The notes beneath the pieces are model-generated. The model ran no database searches. It saw only the letters and a program-made list of their open reading frames with translations, and was not told where the DNA came from. Source: Streptomyces sp. OfavH-34-F (lineage in GTDB: Bacteria > Actinomycetota > Actinomycetes > Streptomycetales > Streptomycetaceae). Taken from it: DNA of 50,234 nt. The stretch covers positions 1-50,234 of the forward strand of contig NZ_JAKRGC010000015.1 in the NCBI RefSeq assembly GCF_022347745.1, in the 5' to 3' direction. Each line of letters starts with the position of its first letter. Position 1 is the first letter of the stretch. Both the position numbers and the translations under genes were made by a program. This document shows positions 43,577-50,234 of the stretch, piece by piece.

Positions 43577-43884
43577 CGGGGCTCCCCAGACGATCAGTGA
43601 GAACAATTTCGGCCAGTCCGTGAACTGGCGCACTGAAGCGTAGCCAAGGCGTGGCGTTGCTCTCGCGGGCGGGGCAGATCGGATCTTCGGTACAAAATGC
43701 CAGGTGGGAGAGGGTAACGTGGGGAGAAGGGGGTGGTTCCTGGACTTCATCCCTCGTACCGTTCAGGGCCACCGGCGTGGCTTGAATGCGGTGGGAGGTC
43801 GGTCTGTGTCACACCGGGGGCGTTGATCGCGCCTCTATGTGCGATGCGCGCCTGCGCACAGATTGACGAGAGGGAAGTACATCC
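43577..43884. promoter_or_regulatory. Divergent intergenic region
   Basis: About 310 bp between the leftward peptidase gene and the rightward DUF2637 gene. No gene is supported. Both promoters must lie here. GAGGGAAG sits 13 bp upstream of the ATG at 43885. Confidence 0.5.
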
Positions 43885-45300
43885 ATGACCGCTGGGTCGA
43901 GCAGCACCGTCGTCCGGCCGGCTGTGCCGTCGAGCCCTGCTCCGAAGGGGGCTCGGGTGCGGTGGGGCAGAGGGCGCAAGGCGCTGTTCGGTGCCATCGG
44001 GTTGGGGTCGATCGCGATCGCGGGGGCCGGGTTCACCGGTTCCTACACCGCGGTGAGGGCCCTGGCGGAGGAGAAGGGGTTCGGCAGCTTCGCCCCGGCG
44101 TTCCCGCTCGCGGTCGACCTCGGTATCGCGGTCCTGCTCGCCCTCGACCTGGCGCTCACCTCGGTGAACCTGAAGTATCCGTTGCTTCGGTACATTGCGT
44201 GGCTGCTGACGGCGGCGACGATCACGTTCAACGCCGCTTCCTCGTGGCCGGACGTCTTGGGCTCGGCGATGCACGCGACGATCCCGCTGTTGTTCGTCGC
44301 GGTGACCGAGGCGATGCGCAACGCCATCGCCAAGGCGACGTCGATCGAGCTCGACGAGCACATGGACTCCGTGCGGCTGTCGCGCTGGTTCCTCGCGCCG
44401 GTGGCGACCTTCTCGATATGGCGGGACATGAAGCTGTGGGAGATACGGTCCTACGCGCTCGCGCTGGAGCGCTACCAGGAGAAGATGCTGCTGCGGCAGG
44501 ACCTGAGGGCGAGGCACGGGCGCGGCTGGCGCAAGAAGGCGACGGCCGAGGAACTGCGGCCCCTGCGTCAGGCCCGGCTCGGTATCGCGGTGGGACGGGA
44601 CGGGGGAGAGGCTGCTGCGCCGCCGGCGGGCGAGCGGCAGCTCGAGTCGGCGCCCGTCGCAGCGGAGCCGCCCGCCCGCCCGGTTGTGGCGTCCGCGTCC
44701 GCACCGTTGGAGCCCGTTCCCGCTGCGGCGAGCGCCGCAGCGGAGCCGGTCACCGTGCCCGCCGTGCCGCCGGCCGGCGCGGGCGGCGGAACAGCGGACC
44801 GGGCTGCTGGGGTCTCGGCGGCGGTGCCGGAGCCGGTGGCCCCGACTCCGGCCCCGGCTGAGCAGCCCCACGCAGATCCCAGCCCGGAGAGGGCATTCGA
44901 TGGGGAATCCGAGCAGCGGGTGGAGGAGGCCGGTGCCTCTGCCGCGGAGGACGGGGCGCCACAGGGGGGAGCCGGGGACGCGGAGGACGACGAGGCGGCC
45001 GGCGGGGAGCCTGAGGAGCCGAAGGTCAAGCTCGGTGCCGCTCCGCCCAACGAGACGAAGGGCCAGCGCGCCGAGCGGATCTATCTGGCGCATCAGGAAG
45101 CGGGTGTGGAGTTGACCAGGCCCAACCTGGCCCGGTGGGCCGGTTACCAGCAGGAGGGGTCAGGTCGGACCCAGTACAACAAGCTGGAGAAGAAGCACGG
45201 GCCCATCGTCGTACGCGAGGGAGCCGATCAGCTCGACCTGGAGTGGCGCGAGCCCGCTGGAGACGGCGACGGACTCCAGTCCGCCGGGCCGGCGTCGTAG
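43885..45300 (+). CDS. DUF2637 (Spd-like) membrane protein with C-terminal HTH
   Basis: The 471-residue protein has four predicted membrane helices between about 35 and 145 (GAIGLGSIAIAGAGFTGSYT, FPLAVDLGIAVLLALDLALT, YIAWLLTAATITFNAAS, ATIPLLFVAVTEAMR). This is the DUF2637 module found on streptomycete plasmids and integrative elements and linked to intramycelial plasmid spread. A long Pro/Ala/Glu-rich linker leads to an HTH-like end (KGQRAERIYLAHQEAGVELT, RPNLARWAGYQQEGSGRTQY). It may link DNA to the membrane. Confidence 0.85.
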   Translation: MTAGSSSTVVRPAVPSSPAPKGARVRWGRGRKALFGAIGLGSIAIAGAGFTGSYTAVRALAEEKGFGSFAPAFPLAVDLGIAVLLALDLALTSVNLKYPLLRYIAWLLTAATITFNAASSWPDVLGSAMHATIPLLFVAVTEAMRNAIAKATSIELDEHMDSVRLSRWFLAPVATFSIWRDMKLWEIRSYALALERYQEKMLLRQDLRARHGRGWRKKATAEELRPLRQARLGIAVGRDGGEAAAPPAGERQLESAPVAAEPPARPVVASASAPLEPVPAAASAAAEPVTVPAVPPAGAGGGTADRAAGVSAAVPEPVAPTPAPAEQPHADPSPERAFDGESEQRVEEAGASAAEDGAPQGGAGDAEDDEAAGGEPEEPKVKLGAAPPNETKGQRAERIYLAHQEAGVELTRPNLARWAGYQQEGSGRTQYNKLEKKHGPIVVREGADQLDLEWREPAGDGDGLQSAGPAS

Positions 45301-45326
45301 CCCGGGGGCGGATCAGATTTGGCCTT

Positions 45327-45769
45327 TCAGGGGCGGGAGGAAGGACGGGGAAGTCCGTGTCTCCGGCACTGGTGGGAGGGCCGTTCGCGCAGGGCAGTTC
45401 CCTCCTCGCCGGCAGGTCCGGGGCTGCGCTGGGGGTGGTCGGCGCCCCTGGACAGGCACCGCAGGGCCTCGCGGCCGTGCCCGCGCCGCACGGTGGTGCG
45501 TGCACGTTCGGCCAGGGCCTCGGCGGAGGTGTCGGTGCTCATGCGCTGGAGTGCGGTGATGCCGGGCAGCATCTGCGGAATGACCTTGATCAGCAGCTTG
45601 TCGGAGTAGGCACCGATCGCGTGCGCCGGAACAGGCGCACGACGAGGACGACACCGATCGTCCAGACGCCTTGTTCCGCCAGGCCCAGCGGCACGCCGCC
45701 CGGGCGCGGAATCTGGCTGGTGGACGTGAGGAGAGCCAGCGGTGCGAGGGCCCCGGCGATCACGGTCAT
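45327..45769 (-). pseudogene. Small plasmid-type membrane protein, frameshifted
   Basis: From the ATG at 45769 the frame reads MTVIAGALAPLALLTSTSQI, GGVPLGLAEQGVWTIGVVLV and VRLFRRT. It then runs to a stop. A second frame continues AIGAYSDKLLIKVIPQMLPG, ITALQRMSTDTSAEALAERA. Together they look like one membrane-anchored protein with a cytoplasmic helical domain, split by an indel near 45625. An artefact of sequencing or a programmed frameshift cannot be excluded. Confidence 0.5.
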
Positions 45770-45892
45770 TCACATGATCGGGCGGTCGAGCGGGAGCCGT
45801 CCACATGGGGTGGGGTCGGTCAGCTCGGCGCAGGCGATGGCGCAGAAGGACAGGGCGGCGAGCCAGCCGAGAGTGGTCGCTGTCACCGTCAC
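45770..45892 (-). CDS. Tiny single-pass membrane protein
   Basis: The 40-residue frame reads VTVTATTLGWLAALSFCAIA then CAELTDPTPCGRLPLDRPIM. Its stop directly abuts the ATG of the next membrane gene (TGA|ATG). The coding bias is good, but the GTG start has no ribosome site and the frame is open further upstream. Confidence 0.4.
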   Translation of the reverse strand: MTVTATTLGWLAALSFCAIACAELTDPTPCGRLPLDRPIM

Positions 45893-45993
45893 CGCGTGCG
45901 CCGCTGTCTCTGTTTCCGTGTTGTGCCGCGTCAGGCTATCCGGACGGTACGCCAGCGCGGCCCGGCGACGGGACGGACCCCGGGGCGCCGAGG

Positions 45994-46230
45994 TCAGGGG
46001 AGCAGGGTGAGGGCGTCGTCCAGGCGCTCGCGCAGCCGGTTCGCGGTGGCCGTCAGCCTGGTCGTCTCCTCGGCCAGCCGGCCGAGAGTTTCGCGGTCGG
46101 CGCCGAGGGCCTGCGGGGCGCGGGCGTGCGCGGCGGCCTGGCGCAGCGCCTGGTTGTCGGGGCGCTCGCTGTAGCGGGTGGCGAGGGCGCGGACCACGGC
46201 CCACCAGCGGTTCCTGGCGGCATCCGGCAC
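45994..46230 (-). CDS. Small coiled-coil-like protein, possibly N-terminally truncated
   Basis: The 78-residue frame contains ARNRWWAVVRALATRYSERP followed by a heptad-like helix (LGRLAEETTRLTATANRLRE). The frame stays open and coding-like upstream (VNGVRPRGIWDHSSADPVTL) without a start codon, so the true start or a lost 5' end is unclear. A decayed second copy of its central part is at 47670-47755. It is likely cotranscribed with the small membrane genes downstream. Confidence 0.5.
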   Translation of the reverse strand: MPDAARNRWWAVVRALATRYSERPDNQALRQAAAHARAPQALGADRETLGRLAEETTRLTATANRLRERLDDALTLLP

Positions 46231-46435
46231 GGGCCGGACGAAGGGCTCCTCCGCTCGGGACGGGCGGGGGAGGGTCGGCGGGGAAGAGAGGGTGACGGGG
46301 TCGGCGCTGGAGTGGTCCCAGATTCCGCGCGGCCGGACGCCGTTGACGACCGGCTCGTCGTCGCGGTGTTGTACCGGCCTCGGTGGCGGTGCCGTACTGG
46401 ACGTTGATGCCGGTGGGTACCGGGTCGTGGCTGTG

Positions 46436-46497
46436 CTACTTGTCCCGTGGCCCCGTACGCCCCACCGCGTACGGGGCCCACAGACGTTCCGAGGCCC
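46436..46497. repeat. Palindrome-containing repeat, copy 1
   Basis: CTAC[T/A]TGTCCC followed by GTGGCCCCGTACGC and its inverse (46447-46481, one bulged base). A diverged copy is at 49331-49390 in the same orientation. Confidence 0.6.
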
Positions 46498-46630
46498 GGT
46501 TCACCTGGCCCCCGAGCCGCGGGGTATCGGGTGCCCGAAAATCCGGGCCGGCTTCCGGCGGCGGCCACAATGGTGAACGTGTACGGCACCGGCGAGAACA
46601 AGGAGACCAACACGGCCCCCAGTCCGGGCG

Positions 46631-46745
46631 CCGTGGCGCTGCTCGACCGACGGGACGACCCACCGCCTGGCAGCTGCGCCCGGACTGGGGGCCGTGGCGC
46701 TGCTCGACCGACGGGACGACCCACCGCCTGGCGGCTGCGCCCGGC
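46631..46745 (+). repeat. Tandem duplication, 61-bp period
   Basis: The roughly 54-bp block beginning CCGTGGCGCTGCTCGACCGA at 46631 recurs at 46692 with one or two differences. Each copy codes for ALLDRRDDPPPG in one frame. It lies upstream of the two-HTH gene and may be a recent slippage or unequal-crossover product. Confidence 0.85.
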
Positions 46746-46786
46746 AGGATGCCGCCCCGTCCGATGTCCCAGCCGCAGCTCTTCCG

Positions 46787-47641
46787 ATGCCGACCCCAAA
46801 ACCCACCTCGTCTCCGCCCGCTCCCGCCCGCGGTGAGCGCCGCCCCGCGCGCAGCCGGGTGCGCCATGGCCAGCCGTCGTGCGCGGACTACGGCTGCACC
46901 CGCCCGGCCTGCCTGGTCGCTGCCCGCAAGGCGCGCCGGGAACGCGACCGGGAGCGGGCAGCCGGCCGCCGCGGCCGGGTCGACTCCGAGGCGGCGGCCC
47001 AGCACGCCCTGGCCCTGCGCGATTTCGGCATGTCCGCGCAGGACATCGCCGACGACTCCGGCGTCGCCGTCACCCTGATCCGCCGGCTCCTTCGACCGGC
47101 CGCGCGCCGACCGGTCCAGGTCTCCCGTGTCACCGCGGACGCGGTGCTGGGCATCCCGCTGCCGCCCGAACAACCCGCGACACCACGGGCGGGACGCGGT
47201 CAGGTTGATGCCGATCCCGCCGCCGCTCTTCTCACCGAACTCGCCGAGCGGGGCTGGCCGGCCGCCTGCCTGGCCGCCCGGCTCTGCATCAACGCCCGCA
47301 CGGTCGCCGCGATCCGCGACGGGCGCCACGCGCGCATCAGCATCGCCGTCGACCAGCGCATCCGCACCCAGCACGCCCAGTTGCTCGCCCTCGACCCCAT
47401 CGAAGCCGGCGTGCGACCGGGCGACGCCGCCCGTGTCCGCACCTGGGCAGCGCGTCGCGCTGAGACGTCTCGCCAGCGCGGCCCAGGGCGAAGCCGGCCC
47501 GGTTGTGAAAGGCCAGGCAACGTTACCGGAACCCCGTCTCCGGCATCGGCCGGACAGGCTCATGCCGGTCCGAGCCCGTCGACGGTACCCAATGCGGAAT
47601 CCGCGGCAGGGCGGAGCAGGCCGATGCCCTGTGGGGGATGA
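46787..47641 (+). CDS. Actinobacterial two-HTH DNA-binding protein
   Basis: The 284-residue protein starts with a Cys-containing basic segment (HGQPSCADYGCTRPACLVAA, RKARRERDRER). Two HTH-like units follow: ALRDFGMSAQDIADDSGVAV (then TLIRRLL) and AERGWPAACLAARLCINART (then VAAIRDGR). The same layout is common in streptomycete phage and plasmid genes. The ATG at 46787 is preferred to the GTG at 46694, which lies in the tandem duplication. The tail after about residue 215 is disordered. Confidence 0.65.
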   Translation: MPTPKPTSSPPAPARGERRPARSRVRHGQPSCADYGCTRPACLVAARKARRERDRERAAGRRGRVDSEAAAQHALALRDFGMSAQDIADDSGVAVTLIRRLLRPAARRPVQVSRVTADAVLGIPLPPEQPATPRAGRGQVDADPAAALLTELAERGWPAACLAARLCINARTVAAIRDGRHARISIAVDQRIRTQHAQLLALDPIEAGVRPGDAARVRTWAARRAETSRQRGPGRSRPGCERPGNVTGTPSPASAGQAHAGPSPSTVPNAESAAGRSRPMPCGG

Positions 47642-47669
47642 CGCGGCGCGAGGGAGGCCGGCGAGGGCA

Positions 47670-47755
47670 CGGACAACGGCCGACCAACGGTTCTTGGTGG
47701 CGTTCAGCACGGGCTGGGAGAAGGCTGCCCCGGCCCGGGGCGGAGGGGCGGCAGG
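47670..47755 (-). pseudogene. Decayed second copy of the small coiled-coil gene
   Basis: The minus strand reads FSQPVLNATKNRWSAVVRAL. This parallels FVRPVPDAARNRWWAVVRAL at about 46173-46265, with clear DNA similarity across about 85 bp. Similarity ends on both sides. Confidence 0.6.
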
Positions 47756-47804
47756 AACGATGGGTGACGGGGGCCATCCGGGAGTCCTCCCAGGCTCCGC
47801 ACAC

Positions 47805-47835
47805 ACTGCGGGGACGAGCGGATCGTCCCCGCAGT
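47805..47835. terminator. 13-bp perfect stem
   Basis: ACTGCGGGGACGA pairs with TCGTCCCCGCAGT across a 5-nt loop, 160 bp after the two-HTH gene. It is a likely terminator. The rest of 47642-48186 has no supported gene. Confidence 0.65.
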
Positions 47836-48186
47836 AGGAGACCGCGCCTGGCGGCTGGCCCTCGTCTCGCGAACCAGCGCGCAGCCCATGGTCTGGCCCT
47901 TTTGGAGCGAGCAGACCTTCCGCCACGCTCCCGCGTTGACGTCGCCACCATGCACATACGCGGCATCGACAACACGGCCGCTGCCCCATCCGGCCCCGGG
48001 GCCAGGCGCACCGCGTTCGGCCTGGCCTTCACCCTGAGCGGCTCCGTCCACAACACCCTCTGGACGACAAGCATCACCATCACCGAGATCTTGCCGTCGC
48101 TACCGCCTTCATCACGGCCGCCCCCAACGCCGCCTCCTGACGCGAGCGTGAGCGGCGCTGTCAGTGGTGTACGCCAGGCTGAGCCC

Positions 48187-49143
48187 GTGACCGACACACC
48201 CCCACGCGAAGCCCCCGCCCAGAGCCCGCCGTTGCTGCTCCGCCACACCGGTGACCACACCGGTGCCGCCTACCATCCGCGCTACCGGCCGCCCGCCCGC
48301 GCCTACCGATGCGATCTGTGTCCGGACCCGGCCGCGTTCTGGGACCACTGCCACGACCACGGCCTGATCCGCGGCCCGCTGTGCCGCAGCTGCAACGGGA
48401 GCGAGGGCTTCTGGGTCCACACCCGGCATGGCGTCGAGCACCTCATGCGCTGCCCCGGCTGCCGGACGGCCGGGCACCCGCCGCTACGCAACCGCACCGC
48501 TCGGATCGTGCCGGCCATGCAACTGCTCCTGCAGCACTACGATCCCGCTCGTCACCTGGTGTCCGGCCATGCTGCATGGGCCGACGGGACCAGCATCTGG
48601 GAACGCGTGTTCGCCCAGCTGTCCGCCGGTCACGCGAGCGCCGAGGCGCAGTGCACGCATCGGGACTGCGGCAGCCGGTGGACGGTGTCCGTCGACCGGG
48701 CCCGCTTCGAGCGACTGGACCAACTGCGGCTGCTGGCCGGAATGAACCTGCCCGGACATGCCTATCCCTCCGGCAGTCGACGATGGCTGCCCGAACCGAC
48801 GGAAGTGTTCTGGCTCGACAGCCCGGCCGAGGCGCCATCCACGCCAGAGCCTCCTGAAGTGGCGACCGTGGTTCTGCCCGGGGCCTACGCCCGTCGAATG
48901 GAGGAGGCCATTCCCGTCATTCTCGACAAGGTGGCACTCAGCCGCTGTTGGAAGCGCCGTGGCCGTGCGGAGTCCTTCGAGATCACCTCGGACAACATCG
49001 GCCTGATCACCCTGTCCACCGTGCTCTACCTGCCGTTTCGCAAAGACCCGCAGCAGCCCTGGACCCCGTCTGAACGAAGAGGGTTGTACCAGGCGAGTGA
49101 CCGGATCCGGGACGCACTGCATGCACTCACCCGCAGTCACTGA
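48187..49143 (+). CDS. Recombination endonuclease VII-like protein
   Basis: The 318-residue protein has YRCDLCPDPAAFWDHCHDHG, then LIRGPLCRSCNGSEG (about 39-73). This is the zinc-binding His-Me (endonuclease VII/HNH) core: two CxxC pairs and the WDHCHDHG catalytic strand. Such enzymes nick or resolve branched DNA and are frequent on actinobacterial mobile elements. Further Cys pairs (RCPGC; C...C in AQCTHRDCGS) follow, then an unrecognised C-terminal domain with DNIGLITLSTVLYLPFRKDP. The GTG at 48187 is the best start near the domain; the open frame reaches back to 47638 without homology. Confidence 0.78.
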   Translation: MTDTPPREAPAQSPPLLLRHTGDHTGAAYHPRYRPPARAYRCDLCPDPAAFWDHCHDHGLIRGPLCRSCNGSEGFWVHTRHGVEHLMRCPGCRTAGHPPLRNRTARIVPAMQLLLQHYDPARHLVSGHAAWADGTSIWERVFAQLSAGHASAEAQCTHRDCGSRWTVSVDRARFERLDQLRLLAGMNLPGHAYPSGSRRWLPEPTEVFWLDSPAEAPSTPEPPEVATVVLPGAYARRMEEAIPVILDKVALSRCWKRRGRAESFEITSDNIGLITLSTVLYLPFRKDPQQPWTPSERRGLYQASDRIRDALHALTRSH

Positions 49144-49626
49144 GCACCTCGGCGTTGGTGCCCGGGCACCGGACCGGCACGTTCGTGAACGGCATCCGGA
49201 CGACCCGCACCCGGGGATGCTGCAACCTGGCCGGTGGGCAGACCGGCGGCGTCGGCTCGATGAACCACCCCGGCGGTGAAAGCCAGTTCACTGGGCTCAT
49301 GACCCAGAGGCCGCAGGTTCCCTGTCCCCGCTACATGTCCCGTGGCCCCGTACGCCCACCACATGCGGGGCCACGAGCGTTCTCGGCGTGCCGGCACCCG
49401 ACCAGAGCCGACTCCCGGCGGGCGTAGCGCACGACTGCCCGAGAGGGGTGCCGTCCGCCATACTCAGGCACCGACCAGCTTGGACCGCGTTGCGCAGCAC
49501 TCGGACCTGACCTCGGCGATCCACGCGGATACGGCGCCCACGGCCGGCTTCTCCCGCACGGGCGTGCCGTCTTCAGCGAACGGAACGGCCACGCCCCGCC
49601 CGGGAACACCTGGCCCACCGGGCGGC
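49144..49626. other. Gene-poor interval with palindrome repeat copy 2
   Basis: Contains the repeat at 49331-49390 (partner of 46436-46497). On the minus strand, 49464-49600 encodes VAVPFAEDGTPVREKPAVGA then VSAWIAEVRSEC before a stop. This could be the end of a small gene but has no clear start. No other supported gene. Confidence 0.5.
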
Positions 49627-50234
49627 CTACAGATGCCGGGTGCGCTGGCGGGGCGCGGGCAGCGCCGCCGCGACGGCCAGGCTGCTCGCCACCCAGGCAC
49701 CGACCCCGACCGCGACGGCGCCCGCAACGGACCCGTGGACCGAGGCAGCGGTCAGCGCGCACCCCACGGCCCCGCTGAACAGGCCCGCGGTGGCGGCGAG
49801 CTCTGCCTGCGCCCCGCCCCGGCGCAGCACCTGCTCGACCAGGGCCCGCACGCCGGCCGCGACCGCCACGATCACCGGCCCGGTGACCGTGCCGGCCAGC
49901 ACCGCCGCCCACCAGGGCGCCGGGCTCCACACCAGCAGGGCGACCATCACGGCTGCGGCGATCAGCATGGCCGCGAACACCCCGACGACGCTCCCCTGCC
50001 CGTCCGGCTGATCACCGACGGCCGTCCGCGCCTCCATACGCGAGCCGGCTGTGACGCAGCCGCCGGCCAGCAGCCCCAGCAGACCGGCGAGGAGGCCGGG
50101 AACGGAGGTGAGCACCGCCAGCTGCCCGCCGACCAGGACACCGGTCAGCGCCCCGGCCCGCCAGGCCGCAGAGCGCCCCGGCCCGCCAGCCGCACTCCCC
50201 GTACCGGCGGAGGGCGCCGTCGGCGCCGGCGGGG
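49627..50234 (-). CDS. Polytopic membrane protein, 5' end outside the window
   Basis: The frame is open to the right edge. Visible are about 200 residues with four or more hydrophobic segments (LTSVPGLLAGLLGLLAGG, VFAAMLIAAAVMVALLVW, AAVLAGTVTGPVIVAVAAG, ATAGLFSGAVGCALTAASVH). It ends PAPRQRTRHL. The GTG at 50115 is internal to this frame and would be a truncation of a coding-like N-terminus. No family recognised. Similar small membrane proteins accompany streptomycete plasmid transfer genes. Confidence 0.6.
   Translation of the reverse strand, partial: PPAPTAPSAGTGSAAGGPGRSAAWRAGALTGVLVGGQLAVLTSVPGLLAGLLGLLAGGCVTAGSRMEARTAVGDQPDGQGSVVGVFAAMLIAAAVMVALLVWSPAPWWAAVLAGTVTGPVIVAVAAGVRALVEQVLRRGGAQAELAATAGLFSGAVGCALTAASVHGSVAGAVAVGVGAWVASSLAVAAALPAPRQRTRHL

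Noticed and set aside
46436..47989. 517-residue minus-strand frame
   Set aside because: Mostly antisense of the two-HTH gene; its apparent internal repeat comes from the 61-bp duplication.

Overview
The window is very GC-rich with high-GC codon third positions, and carries GTG starts, ATGA-coupled operons, DUF397/DUF5753 regulator pairs, a SAV2177-type (DUF574) methyltransferase, a DUF2637 protein and rare TTA codons. This points to a Streptomyces or a close relative. The mix of metabolic paralogues, plasmid-type replication and partition genes, frameshifted mobile-element remnants and many gene fragments fits an accessory region, either a chromosome arm or a large linear plasmid. No rRNA, tRNA, CRISPR array or intact transposase was found.

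Layout. 0-2.2 kb: the N-terminus of a NAD(P)H-hydrate dehydratase-like gene, an anthranilate phosphoribosyltransferase (trpD), and a convergent nucleoside-diphosphate-kinase-like gene. 3-7.2 kb: a PD-(D/E)XK-type protein and a 1207-residue helical protein with its own leaderless promoter. 7.6-11.3 kb: a small membrane protein, a zinc-ribbon/sigma-region-4 pair, a DUF574 methyltransferase with a TTA codon, and a DUF397 + HTH/DUF5753 pair. 11.9-13.2 kb: a recombination scar made of a 405-bp second copy of the trpD/NDK junction, an XRE fragment and a truncated graspetide ATP-grasp ligase next to its intact precursor gene. 13.3-18 kb: a six-gene leftward operon ending in a protein with eight tandem winged-helix modules. 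Its upstream region has palindromes and a 21-bp repeat array running into a divergent HTH/DUF397 pair. 19.9-21.6 kb: a lipoprotein and a HIT protein.

22-29.6 kb holds a striking cassette: a SNF2 helicase (with a TTA codon), a SWIM zinc-finger protein overlapping it by 1 nt, and a convergent 1256-residue protein ending in a PD-(D/E)XK nuclease motif. 29.7-31.95 kb is a graveyard of fragments (ligase-like, deformylase-like, TnsA-like, zinc ribbon). This setting and gene content make the cassette the best candidate for an undescribed defence-like system, but that is inference.

32.8-43 kb is a plasmid backbone. A coupled operon encodes a putative replication protein, a Prim-Pol and a P-loop ATPase. 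A separate parAB operon is flanked by two 57-bp repeats with identical internal spacing, probably its centromere sites. 42.8-50.2 kb carries a prepilin peptidase, a DUF2637/Spd-like membrane protein, decayed membrane-protein genes, a two-HTH regulator, an endonuclease VII-like protein and the C-terminal part of a membrane protein cut by the window edge.
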